NCBI GenBank assembly: GCA_021737545.1
Contig: JAIPDT010000010.1
Coordinates: 1 to 36,751, forward strand
DNA: 36,751 bases
From: Desulfobacteraceae bacterium
GTDB taxonomy: Bacteria; Desulfobacterota; Desulfobacteria; Desulfobacterales; Desulfosalsimonadaceae
Reading direction: 5' to 3'
Position numbers and translations under genes: made by a program. Positions 8,370 through 16,830 of the stretch are shown here, piece by piece (the stretch's first letter is position 1; the number at the start of each line of letters is the position of its first letter). The notes beneath the pieces were generated by a model. It was not told the DNA's origin. It ran no database searches and saw nothing but the letters and a program-made list of their open reading frames with translations.

Positions 8370-9734
8370 TTATATTCCCCGGTGATCCGTTCGTTCCTGG
8401 ATTTTCTTTATAAGCTGGTTTGCCGCAGTCAGCATGGGATCCCACACAGGGGAAAACGGAGGGGCATAAGCAAGATCGCACTGGGCAAAACTCTCCACGT
8501 TCATCCCGGAATGAAGCGCAACCGCAGCGGCATTTATCCTGTGAGCCGCGCCTTCCGATGACACGATCTGCATGCCCAGCAGCCTGCCCGTGACCTTATC
8601 GCCCACGGCGTTTACCCATATGGGTGCGCCGCCCGGATGAGAATGGGCTCGTGTTCGGGATTCAATTACCACCTCCGCCGGAGAAAACCCGGCATTTTTC
8701 GCCTGCTCAGCATTTAACCCGGTACGCGCCACCTCCAAATCAAAAATTTTAAACACAGACGTGCCGGCAACACCATCTAACGAGGTGATATTTTTTTTAA
8801 GATTATCCGCAACCGCCCAGCCGCCCCTGTTGGCCCGCAGTGCCAGGGGTATCCATACTTTTTCACCTGTGACCACATGATAGGCATCCGCACAGTCGCC
8901 TGCGGAAAATACATCCGGGTCAGAGGTGCGCATGTACCGGTCTACGGAAATGGCACCTTTGACGCCCAGCTCAATTCCTGCCTCTGCTGCCATGGCACTG
9001 TTTGGGACAACGCCTATACCCACAAGCACCACGTCACCATCAATAGCGAGCTTTCCGCAGTTTGCACGAAGACGGCCGTTGTGACGTTCAATGCTGCTGA
9101 CCGGACATGATTCATGAAGTTCAATGCCTTGCTCTTGAAGATATTGATATACTTTTGCTGCAATTTCTCCATTATACCCGGATAAAAACCCCCGGCTGGC
9201 CATTTTAACGTTTATGCCAAGCTGGGCGAATGCTTCGCACATTTCCATGCCTATATATCCCATGCCTATAATTACAGCATCCTGAACGTGGTTTTGAGCA
9301 AGATAGGCCTTAATGTTTCTGCCGTCTGCAAGGCGTTTTAAAGGCATAACCCCGGGAAGATCAATGCCATCGATATCCGGCATAACCGGCAAGGCACCGG
9401 TTGCAATCAAAAGCTTGTCGTATGAAAACTCCAGTGCTTTACCGCCGGGGCCGTCGGCTTCTACCACGCGGTTTTGCCGGTCTATAGAATTTGCCTGATG
9501 GCCGGTAAGCAGGTTGATTCCCTGCTTTTCCCGGAACACTTCAGCTTTTCTTACCACCAAATCCTCAATATATCTTTCCGGATCCGCGATGTTATACGGC
9601 ATTCCGCAGGCACTGTAGGACACGTCCCGGCTCTGTTCAAGCACAGTGACATCCAGATCAGGATGGTGGCGCCTGACCCTGCTTGCCGCACTCATACCTG
9701 CTGCGTCTCCGCCGATTATAACAAAATGTTCCAT
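8370..9734 (-). CDS. CoA-disulfide reductase-like FAD/NAD(P) oxidoreductase
   Basis: Flavoprotein disulfide reductase of 454 residues. The N-terminal FAD motif is IIGGDAAGMSA (6-16). The single redox Cys43 sits in SYSACGMPY, the signature of CoA-disulfide reductase and NADH oxidase/polysulfide reductase relatives. The NAD(P) motif GMGYIG is at about 157-162 and the second FAD motif VFSAGDCAD at about 275. A dimerisation domain ends the protein. There is no C-terminal rhodanese domain, so it is the short form. CoA-disulfide, polysulfide or oxygen reduction are all possible. It leads the cluster with mscS and hisN. The ribosome site (AGAGAG) is modest. Confidence 0.85.
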   Translation of the reverse strand: MEHFVIIGGDAAGMSAASRVRRHHPDLDVTVLEQSRDVSYSACGMPYNIADPERYIEDLVVRKAEVFREKQGINLLTGHQANSIDRQNRVVEADGPGGKALEFSYDKLLIATGALPVMPDIDGIDLPGVMPLKRLADGRNIKAYLAQNHVQDAVIIGMGYIGMEMCEAFAQLGINVKMASRGFLSGYNGEIAAKVYQYLQEQGIELHESCPVSSIERHNGRLRANCGKLAIDGDVVLVGIGVVPNSAMAAEAGIELGVKGAISVDRYMRTSDPDVFSAGDCADAYHVVTGEKVWIPLALRANRGGWAVADNLKKNITSLDGVAGTSVFKIFDLEVARTGLNAEQAKNAGFSPAEVVIESRTRAHSHPGGAPIWVNAVGDKVTGRLLGMQIVSSEGAAHRINAAAVALHSGMNVESFAQCDLAYAPPFSPVWDPMLTAANQLIKKIQERTDHRGI

Positions 9735-9862
9735 ACAAACTCTCTTTTTAATAAAGTATCTTTTCGCTGTTTAAAACAAACTTAATACACATTCTCTTTT
9801 TTTTCCAGTTTTTCATTTTATACCCGCTTCCGGCAGGGGATAAAAATTTTTTTAACCAGATC

Positions 9863-9891
9863 TTGACACCTTATAGTTTGTGCTTAATTTA
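9863..9891 (+). promoter_or_regulatory. Candidate promoter of the hsp20 pair
   Basis: Perfect -35 TTGACA (9863-9868) preceded by C (CTTGACA), then TAATTT or AATTTA at 16-17 bases spacing (9885-9891), about 100 bases before the first hsp20 ATG. I see no clear sigma-32 -10 (CCCCAT) or CIRCE element, so the heat-shock control is not resolved. The rest of the 9735-9988 gap shows nothing else I can name. Confidence 0.5.
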
Positions 9892-9988
9892 ATGATGAAG
9901 TCAACTTACTGATATGTATGAATAAATGGCTGAAGTGGAACAGTATGGCCAAACAACCGCCCTGTGAACTAAAAAGGAGGGAATTGCC

Positions 9989-10444
9989 ATGATTACAAGA
10001 AGATTGTTCGATTTTCCTGAATTCGGCTGGAGAAACCCGATTGAGGAAATGGAGCGTATGCGCAGATACATAGATCAGCTAATGGGACAGGCGGATACGG
10101 GATTCCGAATTCCGCAGGCTGGAGTATTTCCACTGATCAACCTTACTGAAAAAAAAGATGCCTATATACTCCGGGCCGAATTGCCCGGAATACAGGCAGA
10201 CAATCTCGACATCCAGACAACAGGAAGAAATATCACGATCAGCGGGGAAAGAAAAATCGAGGCGGATCAGAATGCAACATATCACAGAAGAGAGCGTCAA
10301 GCAGGAAGATTCTCCAGAGCGCTGACCCTGCCGGGAGATATAGACCGTGATAAAATCGAGGCTTCGCTAAAGAACGGCGTTCTTACGGTTACGGCTCCGA
10401 AGTCCGAAAAAGCAAAAGCCCGGCAAATAGAAATCAAATCCTAA
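9989..10444 (+). CDS. Small heat-shock protein, Hsp20/alpha-crystallin family (first copy)
   Basis: ATP-independent holdase chaperone of 151 residues. The alpha-crystallin domain covers about 44-140 (AYILRAELPGIQADNLDIQTTGRNITISGER), ending with the typical LKNGVLTVTAPK and a short IEIKS tail. The N-terminal arm is Arg/Met-rich (EEMERMRRYIDQL), as in class-A bacterial Hsp20. A strong AGGAGG lies before the ATG. It is followed after 39 bases by a second Hsp20 gene with its own AGGAGG, so they form a two-gene operon that probably makes hetero- or paired oligomers. Confidence 0.95.
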   Translation: MITRRLFDFPEFGWRNPIEEMERMRRYIDQLMGQADTGFRIPQAGVFPLINLTEKKDAYILRAELPGIQADNLDIQTTGRNITISGERKIEADQNATYHRRERQAGRFSRALTLPGDIDRDKIEASLKNGVLTVTAPKSEKAKARQIEIKS

Positions 10445-10483
10445 AAACCAGAGGCCCCATTTTTCGGGAAAGGAGGGAAGAAT

Positions 10484-10897
10484 ATGGCTAACGAAACTCA
10501 AAGCAGGGATATGCAGGTAAAAGGCAGACAGGATGTCGCCGGTGCCGCCGAGCAAACAAAACCGGGCCCCGTATTTACTCCTGCGGTGGACATATGTGAA
10601 GACCAAAACGCAATCAAGCTCATGGCGGATATGCCCGGGGTACAGCCAGATGACGTAAACATAGATGTCCGGGACAATACCCTGACACTGACCGGCGAAA
10701 TCCAGCCTTTTGAAAATTCAGAAGAAACCGATCTGATGATCGAATATGAAGTCGGACAGTACTACAGACAGTTCACGCTTCCCGAGTTGATAGACCAGGA
10801 AAAAATCGACGCACAATTAAAGGACGGCGTGCTAAATCTCGTACTGCCAAAAGCAGAAGCGGCAAAACCCAAAAAAATCGAAATCAAGAGCGGATAA
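10484..10897 (+). CDS. Small heat-shock protein, Hsp20/alpha-crystallin family (second copy)
   Basis: Second holdase of 137 residues. The alpha-crystallin domain covers about 32-130 (IKLMADMPGVQPDDVNIDVRDNTLTLTGE) and ends with LKDGVLNLVLPK and IEIKSG. Unlike the first copy, its N-terminal arm is short, polar and Gln-rich (SRDMQVKGRQDVAGAAEQ) without the Arg/Met helix. The two are therefore paralogues of different classes rather than a recent duplication. It ends seven bases before a strong terminator. Confidence 0.95.
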   Translation: MANETQSRDMQVKGRQDVAGAAEQTKPGPVFTPAVDICEDQNAIKLMADMPGVQPDDVNIDVRDNTLTLTGEIQPFENSEETDLMIEYEVGQYYRQFTLPELIDQEKIDAQLKDGVLNLVLPKAEAAKPKKIEIKSG

Positions 10898-10903
10898 AAC
10901 AGA

Positions 10904-10942
10904 AGCCAGGGGCGGCCCTGCCAAAGCCGCCCCCGGCTTTTT
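10904..10942 (+). terminator. Rho-independent terminator after the hsp20 pair
   Basis: Thirteen-base arms AGCCAGGGGCGGC (10904-10916) and GCCGCCCCCGGCT (10926-10938) with one mismatch, a nine-base loop, then a run of T. The minus strand after it reads TTCTGTTTT, so it may also end the leuCD-hisE transcript arriving from the right. Confidence 0.88.
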
Positions 10943-10953
10943 CGAATCTTTCG

Positions 10954-11217
10954 CTAAAGATACTTATACACGTCTTCCAGGGACAAATCACAGGCCAGCA
11001 TCATTGCCTGAGTGTGATAAAGCAACTGGGAAATCTCTTCAGCAGTCCTGTCCCCGCTTTCATGGACGGCCGCCATCCATACTTCACCGGCTTCTTCCAG
11101 CAGCTTTTTGCCGACTTCGTGGGGCCCCTTTTCAGTCAACCGAACCGTGCCTGAATTCGGATCCAGGCGTGTAACTTTTTCTTTCAACTCGGCAAAAAGA
11201 TCTTCAAAACTCTTCAT
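10954..11217 (-). CDS. hisE: Phosphoribosyl-ATP pyrophosphatase HisE
   Basis: Second step of histidine biosynthesis, converting phosphoribosyl-ATP to phosphoribosyl-AMP. The 87 residues are the normal size for stand-alone HisE. The MazG-like all-alpha fold shows the Mg-binding helices [13 protein letters not shown] and [11 protein letters not shown]. It starts nine bases after leuD and is the last gene of the run from clpS. The rest of the his operon is not in this window, except a hisN-like gene about 4 kb away in another operon. Confidence 0.93.
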   Translation of the reverse strand: MKSFEDLFAELKEKVTRLDPNSGTVRLTEKGPHEVGKKLLEEAGEVWMAAVHESGDRTAEEISQLLYHTQAMMLACDLSLEDVYKYL

Positions 11218-11226
11218 GGCTGATAC

Positions 11227-11760
11227 CTAATAATGGAGATCCGCGTATTCCACCCACCCGCCGGCCTCTACAAGCGCCCGGTCGAATTCGGATATGGAAA
11301 AGGCGATTTCGTCTTCCCCGCCCCCGCCTTTTACCTTGAGTATGCCGGTATCCAGGCCGGCATAAATCTCGGTGTCGGCACCCGCGAATTCATCAAATAT
11401 ACGGTCTATGGCTTCGGAAGGTAGTTCAATTGCCAGCATGCCGCAGTTAAACATGTTCTGTCTAAATATTCTCGCGAAGCTTTCCGCAATCACCATATGG
11501 ATGCCGTTTACCTCCAGGGCCCAGGGTGCATGCTCGCGCGAGGAGCCGCAGCCGAAATTGGCCCGGGCAACAACAACCTGCCTTCCTTTGATATCTTTTT
11601 CCGGATCAAAACCTTCCAGGTTAAGGTCTTCGAGCAGACAAGGCTTTAATGCTTCTTTTGAAACCTCTGTAAGATATCTTGCAGGAATGATTTCATCGGT
11701 ATTAATATCCGAGCGGTCCAAAAACAGGACTTTACCCCCGAAATTGCGCATATTTTTCAC
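11227..11760 (-). CDS. leuD: 3-isopropylmalate dehydratase small subunit LeuD
   Basis: Swivel-domain subunit that, with LeuC, isomerises 2-isopropylmalate to 3-isopropylmalate in leucine biosynthesis. The 177 residues carry the family motifs DINTDEIIPARYL (17-29), the substrate-binding NFGCGSSREHAPW and the FRQNMFNCG region. Length and YLTEV motif fit the short LeuD that pairs with the type-2 LeuC. It starts 12 bases after leuC. leuA and leuB are not nearby. A homoaconitase-like or other aconitase-family substrate cannot be excluded from sequence alone. Confidence 0.92.
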   Translation of the reverse strand: MKNMRNFGGKVLFLDRSDINTDEIIPARYLTEVSKEALKPCLLEDLNLEGFDPEKDIKGRQVVVARANFGCGSSREHAPWALEVNGIHMVIAESFARIFRQNMFNCGMLAIELPSEAIDRIFDEFAGADTEIYAGLDTGILKVKGGGGEDEIAFSISEFDRALVEAGGWVEYADLHY

Positions 11761-11772
11761 TCCGGTCTTTGC

Positions 11773-13056
11773 TTATGCATAAAGCTTGGAATTTGTTATA
11801 TGGCCGGCAACGGCTGTCGCCGCTGCGGTGGCCGGACTCATCAGGTGCACCATCCCGCCTTTGCCCATACGGCCGTAAAAATTGCGGTTGGTGGTAGAAG
11901 CGCAGACTTCGCCTTCTGCAATAACCCCGTTGCTCATGCCCAAACAGGCCCCGCAGGTCGGATTGGTCACACAGAATCCGGCGTCCAGAAAAGTGCCGAG
12001 TATTCCCTCTTCCATGGCCATGCGGTAAGTCTCGGGCGTGGCAGGAGAAACAATGCCCCGGACCGAGTCACTTATGCGCCGGCCGGCAAGCACTTCCGCA
12101 GCCACCCGTAGGTCCTCGAGCCGGCCGTTGGTACACGAGCCGATATAGACCTGATCCACAGGTGTGCCTTCCATCTCCGATACAGGTCTCACGTTGTCAG
12201 GTTTGTATCCAAAAGTTACCTGCGGTGAAAGGTTGCTTACATCAAACTCCACTATACTGTTGTATTGCGCATCCGGATCAGGCAGAAACTTTCGGTAATA
12301 AGCCAGGGCCGCTTCCGGAGCGTCGAATTCATCCTTGATAAACGGCCACAAGTAATCCACCGTCGTCATGTCAGGATAACAGATCCCGCAGGTGGCGCCT
12401 GCTTCCACCGCCATATTGCAAAGCGTCATGCGCGACTCCATAGTCATCTCTTCAACAACCGGGCCTGCAAACTCGATTACCTGATCAGTGGCTCCGTTTA
12501 CTCCAAGCTCGCCCAGGATATGCAGGATCACATCCTTGGCATACACTCCTTTACGCAGAGTGCCGCTGATTTGAATCTTCATGGATCGCGGATAACGGAA
12601 GGCGCACACGCCCTTTAATATTCCCACTTCCAGATCGGTGGTGCCCACACCTGCTGCAAACGCTCCGAAAGCGCCGTGGGTGCATGTGTGCGAATCTCCC
12701 ATAATAATTGTAGAGCCGGGACGGACAAATCCTTGTTCCGGAAAAAGGACGTGGCAGACTCCGTTTCTGCCGATATCGAAAAAATGTTTTATGTTATTGC
12801 GTTTGGCCCAGTCCCGCAAGATTTTTCCCTGCAGGGCGGTCTTTGAATCCTTGGCAGGGGTAACATGATCTATAACCACCTTAATCCGCGAGGGATCAAA
12901 CACCCTGTCTTTACCCCGGCTCACCAGATCGTTGACAGCCACCGGCGTGGTAATCTCATGGCAGAACACGGCATCCAGGCCGAGCACGTACATCTCCCCC
13001 GCCGGGTTGTCGACCCGATGGGAGTCAAATATTTTTTCAGCAACTGTTTTAGGCAT
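11773..13056 (-). CDS. leuC: 3-isopropylmalate dehydratase large subunit LeuC (type 2)
   Basis: Aconitase-superfamily [4Fe-4S] subunit of 427 residues, the length of the type-2 LeuC/HacA family rather than the roughly 466-residue enterobacterial LeuC. Cluster cysteines are visible in YIGSCTNGR (about 310) and in NPTCGACLGMSNG (about 370-376). Substrate motifs GDSHTCTHGAFGAF and AGATCGICYPD are present. It is preceded by the HIT gene (32-base gap) and followed by leuD. Isopropylmalate is the likely substrate given the leuD partner. Confidence 0.93.
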   Translation of the reverse strand: MPKTVAEKIFDSHRVDNPAGEMYVLGLDAVFCHEITTPVAVNDLVSRGKDRVFDPSRIKVVIDHVTPAKDSKTALQGKILRDWAKRNNIKHFFDIGRNGVCHVLFPEQGFVRPGSTIIMGDSHTCTHGAFGAFAAGVGTTDLEVGILKGVCAFRYPRSMKIQISGTLRKGVYAKDVILHILGELGVNGATDQVIEFAGPVVEEMTMESRMTLCNMAVEAGATCGICYPDMTTVDYLWPFIKDEFDAPEAALAYYRKFLPDPDAQYNSIVEFDVSNLSPQVTFGYKPDNVRPVSEMEGTPVDQVYIGSCTNGRLEDLRVAAEVLAGRRISDSVRGIVSPATPETYRMAMEEGILGTFLDAGFCVTNPTCGACLGMSNGVIAEGEVCASTTNRNFYGRMGKGGMVHLMSPATAAATAVAGHITNSKLYA

Positions 13057-13088
13057 TTTCAGGTTTCCATTCCATCAAGCAATAAATT

Positions 13089-13418
13089 TCACTCCCATCC
13101 GCCGATCATGTGCATGTGCAGATGAAAAACTTCCTGCCCTCCGCCTTTTTCCACATTGAAAAACAGCCTGTATCCCGTGGCGCTTATCCCCATTTGCCGG
13201 GCCATCTCCTTTGCGGCAAAAATCAGCTTGGACAATACGGGTCCGTCATCCTCGGTAAGGTCGTTTACACTTCTAATATGCCGCTTGGGCACAAACAACA
13301 CATGCACGGGCGCAAGAGGGTTGATATCCTTGAAAGCAACCAGGTCATCGGTTTCCATCAAGAATTGCGTATTTATCTCTCCGCTTGCAATTTTACAAAA
13401 CAGGCAATCTGACTCCAT
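13089..13418 (-). CDS. HIT-family nucleotide-binding protein (HINT type)
   Basis: Histidine-triad hydrolase/transferase of 109 residues, probably acting on aminoacyl-AMP or AMP-amidate substrates as HINT proteins do. The triad is HLHMHM at 99-104 (His99, His101, His103). Zinc-type Cys5 and Cys8 and the HIT core VLFVPKRHI are present. A strong AAGGAGG stands six bases before the ATG. It lies 76 bases downstream of aat and leads the leuCD-hisE part of the run. The cellular substrate is unknown. Confidence 0.93.
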   Translation of the reverse strand: MESDCLFCKIASGEINTQFLMETDDLVAFKDINPLAPVHVLFVPKRHIRSVNDLTEDDGPVLSKLIFAAKEMARQMGISATGYRLFFNVEKGGGQEVFHLHMHMIGGWE

Positions 13419-13494
13419 ATCATCCTCCTTAAAAGCAAGCTACACCGCCGTGGCGGTATTTTTGCGTAAAAGGAAACCGGTTTTGAATTGATTC

Positions 13495-14214
13495 TTAATT
13501 TCGGCAACTGAGTACCGGGATTAACGGTTTTGTTCCAAGCTTCCATTTCCCTTTCCGGGTAGGCTTTTCAACCGATGCCGCCACCTGGGATAAAAAAATT
13601 TCCCGGGACACTTCCCTTGCCCCCATCCATATTAAATGACCCGTGGCAACCTGGCAGTCTATCAGATCAAAATCATTTTCCGCCATATAACCGCACAGAG
13701 CAACCAAGGCCACCTTGGAAGCATCTGTTAGCCGGGTGAACATGGATTCGCCGAAAAAAACTCCTCCCAAACAAACTCCGTAAAGGCCGCCTGCAAGCTC
13801 TCCCCGGCACCATGTCTCAACCGAATGAGCATAACCATGCTCATGCAGATTCTGATAAGCTTCTATCATTTCGTCTACCAGCCAGGTTTCCTCGTTGTTT
13901 TCCGTTCTCACTCTGGCGCATTCAGTTATTACCCTGTTAAAAGCGGTATCGCTTGTTACCTCGAAAACGCCGCTTTTGATTCTGCGCCGCAGGCGTGCCG
14001 GTACATGAACCTCGTTTGGATAGAGCACCAAGCGAGGATCCGGACACCACCACAATATCGGATCATAATGAGAAAACCAAGGAAAAATTCCATTTCTATA
14101 TGCCAGAAGGAGCCTTGATTCGCTCAAATCCCCGCCGATTGCCAGAAGACCGTTTCCGGCAGCAAAATGCGGCGGTGGAAATGACACCTTGTCAGAGAGT
14201 CGAAATATGGGCAT
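13495..14214 (-). CDS. aat: Leucyl/phenylalanyl-tRNA-protein transferase
   Basis: Adds Leu or Phe from tRNA to proteins that start with Lys or Arg, creating a primary N-degron. The 239 residues show the hallmark FPWFSHYDPILWWCPDPR near residue 45, LWLVDE-type and ESMFTR motifs, and VALCGYMAENDFDLIDCQ followed by the HL motif of the transferase domain. It starts five bases after clpA, so tagging enzyme and degradation machinery are made together. Downstream, HIT-leuCD-hisE may continue the transcript. Confidence 0.96.
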   Translation of the reverse strand: MPIFRLSDKVSFPPPHFAAGNGLLAIGGDLSESRLLLAYRNGIFPWFSHYDPILWWCPDPRLVLYPNEVHVPARLRRRIKSGVFEVTSDTAFNRVITECARVRTENNEETWLVDEMIEAYQNLHEHGYAHSVETWCRGELAGGLYGVCLGGVFFGESMFTRLTDASKVALVALCGYMAENDFDLIDCQVATGHLIWMGAREVSREIFLSQVAASVEKPTRKGKWKLGTKPLIPVLSCRN

Positions 14215-14219
14215 TATTT

Positions 14220-16460
14220 TTAGCTGAATGTAAATATCAGCCGGTCATCCTTAACCTTGACAAATACTTCCCCGCCTTTGGTCAGTCTGCCGAAAAGGAT
14301 CTCGTCTGTAAGCACGTCCTTGATTTCACTCTGGATCAGACGGTCCAAGGGTCTTGCTCCGAAATGCGGATCATGGCCTTTTCTGGCCAGCCAGCGTCTT
14401 GCATTCTCAGACAGGGTGACAGACACCTTTCTGGCCGCAAGTTGCGGGGAAAGTTCGTCCATGAATTTATCGACCACCATTTCCATGATTTTCTGGGTCA
14501 GGGGCCGGAAATTAATAATATCATCAAGCCGGTTTCTGAATTCCGGGCTGAAAAAGTTTTCAATGGCCTTTTTCCCTTTGCTGCCGGTATCCTCCTGGTT
14601 CACGCCGCCGAAACCTATGGTATTGGAAGCTATTTCCCTGGCGCCTGCATTGGAGGTCATGATCAGGATCACGTTGCGAAAGTCCGCGACTTTACCGTTG
14701 TTGTCGGTCAAGGCCGCATGGTCCATAACCTGCAGCAATATATTATACATATCGATATGGGCCTTTTCTATCTCGTCGAGCAAAAGCACCGCATAAGGAT
14801 TCTTGCGGATCTGTTCGGTGAGCAGGCCTCCCTGATCAAAGCCTATGTAGCCCGGCGGGGCCCCGATAAGCCTTGCAACCGCGTGCTTTTCCATGTATTC
14901 ACTCATGTCAAAGCGAAGAAACTGAACCCCCATGTTTCTTGCCACCTGTCTGGCCACCTCTGTCTTGCCGACACCGGTGGGCCCGGTAAATAAAAACGAT
15001 CCTATGGGGCGCTCGGGGGCGCCCAGACCGGCGCGCGAACGCTTGATGGCGGTCACCATGGAATAAATGGCTGCATCCTGGCCGTAGATCTTTTTTTTCA
15101 GGCGCTCCTCAAGACTGGCAAGATTGGTCTTGTCAGTGGAAGTCACCCGCTGGGCCGGCACCCTGGATATCTTGGCCACCACTTTTTCTATATCCGTCGG
15201 CTGAACCCTTTTTCTGCGCTCCGATCCGGCCAGCCTGAGCATCACTCCGGCTTCGTCGATTACGTCAATGGCCTTGTCAGGCAGATAGCGCTCATTGATG
15301 TATTTGGCCGAAAGCTCGGCAGCCGCCTTCAGCGAGGAATCGGTGTAATCTATGCTGTGATGGTTCTGATAATAGCTCTTAAGCCCTTTAAGAATTTTTA
15401 CGGTATCGTCTATTGAGGGCTCCGGGATCTCGATTTTTTCAAACCTTCGGGAAAAAGCCCGGTCTTTTTCAAAGTAGTTCTTAAACTCCTCGTAGGTAGT
15501 CGACCCGATACACCGCAGCTCACCGGTGGCCAGAGCCGGCTTTAAAATGTTTGAGGCGTCCATCGAGCCGCTGCTGGTTGCTCCGGCTCCCACAATGGTA
15601 TGGATCTCATCGATAAACAAAATCGCGTTTTCTCTTTTCTCCAATTCCGCGATCATGGATTTAAGTCTCTGCTCGAAATCCCCCCTGTACTTGGTGCCCG
15701 CCAGCAAACCTCCGAGATCGAGGGAATATATCCGGGCATTTTCCAGAATCTCCGGCACCCGGCCTTCAGCAAGCCGCTGGGCAAGCCCTTCGGCCATGGC
15801 GGTCTTGCCCACTCCGGGTTCACCGACAAAAACCGGATTATTCTTTCTGCGCCGGCACAAAACCTGCACGATACGGTCCATCTCGACTTCCCTGCCGATT
15901 AAGGGGTCGAGTTTGCCGCACATGGCTCTTTCCACCAGGTCTACAGCATAAGTCTCCAGTGCATCGGCTTCTTTTTTCTTGTTTTTTCTGCCGGTTACAA
16001 TACCTGTATCCGAATTTTCCTTAAAAATTTCCCCTGAAGCGCTGTGGGATATAACATTTAATACGTCGAGCCTGGTTATTCCCTCTGCGGCAAGAAAATA
16101 AGCCGCATGGGACTTGCGTTCCTCGAGGATTGAGGCCAGGATGTCTCCCACGTATACCGACTCCTTTTCAGCAGAACGCGCATGGTTGACCGCCCTCTGG
16201 ATCACTCGCTGGAACCGGATGGTCTGCTGCAGGATATACTCATGGCTCTCAGGCACCTTTTCGAGCTTTTCCTCGAAAAACCTTTCCAGTTCGTTTTGAA
16301 TGTTTTCCACATTTCCGCCGCAGCTTTCAATTATTTCTATTCCCACGCTGTCGTGGAGAATCGCATAGAGCATGTGTTCTACGCAGACATACTCATGCCT
16401 GCGCTTTCTGGCCTCCTTGACGGCCTGACTGAGAACAATACTCAATCCCTTGCTTATCAT
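14220..16460 (-). CDS. clpA: ClpA, ATPase of the ClpAP protease
   Basis: Double AAA+ unfoldase of 746 residues that delivers substrates to ClpP. The N-terminal Clp-N repeat domain (about 1-145) is where ClpS docks. AAA-1 has Walker A GEPGVGKT at 213-220 and Walker B ILFIDEIHT. AAA-2 has [11 protein letters not shown] near 490 and VLLLDEIEKAH. The AAA-2 end lacks a long middle domain, which separates ClpA from ClpB/ClpC. It starts two bases after clpS. clpP is not in the window. Confidence 0.97.
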   Translation of the reverse strand: MISKGLSIVLSQAVKEARKRRHEYVCVEHMLYAILHDSVGIEIIESCGGNVENIQNELERFFEEKLEKVPESHEYILQQTIRFQRVIQRAVNHARSAEKESVYVGDILASILEERKSHAAYFLAAEGITRLDVLNVISHSASGEIFKENSDTGIVTGRKNKKKEADALETYAVDLVERAMCGKLDPLIGREVEMDRIVQVLCRRRKNNPVFVGEPGVGKTAMAEGLAQRLAEGRVPEILENARIYSLDLGGLLAGTKYRGDFEQRLKSMIAELEKRENAILFIDEIHTIVGAGATSSGSMDASNILKPALATGELRCIGSTTYEEFKNYFEKDRAFSRRFEKIEIPEPSIDDTVKILKGLKSYYQNHHSIDYTDSSLKAAAELSAKYINERYLPDKAIDVIDEAGVMLRLAGSERRKRVQPTDIEKVVAKISRVPAQRVTSTDKTNLASLEERLKKKIYGQDAAIYSMVTAIKRSRAGLGAPERPIGSFLFTGPTGVGKTEVARQVARNMGVQFLRFDMSEYMEKHAVARLIGAPPGYIGFDQGGLLTEQIRKNPYAVLLLDEIEKAHIDMYNILLQVMDHAALTDNNGKVADFRNVILIMTSNAGAREIASNTIGFGGVNQEDTGSKGKKAIENFFSPEFRNRLDDIINFRPLTQKIMEMVVDKFMDELSPQLAARKVSVTLSENARRWLARKGHDPHFGARPLDRLIQSEIKDVLTDEILFGRLTKGGEVFVKVKDDRLIFTFS

Positions 16461-16462
16461 GG

Positions 16463-16777
16463 CTATACCTTTTCCATAGAACTTTTCAGCGGAAATCCTC
16501 TTTGCTTTGCAAGCTGATGTACAGTTTCAATTTTTGTTTCCGCCACTTCATACGTATAAACACCGCACTCCCCTTTTCCTGCCCTGTGAACTCTTAGCAT
16601 GATGCGGGTAGCGTCTTCAAAGGATTTGTAAAATACGTGCATCAACAACTCCACCACAAAATCCATTGTGGTATAGTCATCATTGTGGAGCACCACCCTG
16701 AACATAGGCGGCTCCTGCAAAGATTTTCTGGTTTCTGAAATTACTTCTTCTTCTGTTCCCGGGTTATATTCCTGCAT
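16463..16777 (-). CDS. clpS: ClpS, N-degron adaptor of ClpAP
   Basis: Adaptor of 104 residues that binds N-terminal Leu, Phe, Tyr or Trp and hands the substrate to ClpA. The core pocket motif LHNDDYTTMDFVVELL is at 30-45, with Asn32-Asp33-Asp34 in the usual N-degron-binding positions. The second pocket element VHRAGKGECGVYTYEVAE follows. A GGAGG stands before the ATG. It leads the clpS-clpA-aat operon. The palindromic repeat at 16837-16985 lies directly upstream. Confidence 0.96.
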   Translation of the reverse strand: MQEYNPGTEEEVISETRKSLQEPPMFRVVLHNDDYTTMDFVVELLMHVFYKSFEDATRIMLRVHRAGKGECGVYTYEVAETKIETVHQLAKQRGFPLKSSMEKV

Positions 16778-16830
16778 TGTTCCTCCGCATAACCGGAAAC
16801 ACCGGATTTATAAAAAACATTTATCATAAA

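Noticed and set aside
9735-9988. CIRCE or sigma-32 element before the hsp20 pair
   Set aside because: No inverted TTAGCACTC or CCCCAT box was found; only a general TTGACA promoter match.
13444-13463. ACCGCC-GT-GGCGGT hairpin followed by ATTTTT on plus strand, between aat and the HIT gene
   Set aside because: As a terminator it would work only on the plus strand, where no gene ends; the T-run is short, so it was not listed as a terminator.
13995-14993. Plus-strand open frame of 332 residues across aat and clpA
   Set aside because: Spans two well-supported minus-strand genes; no motif of its own.
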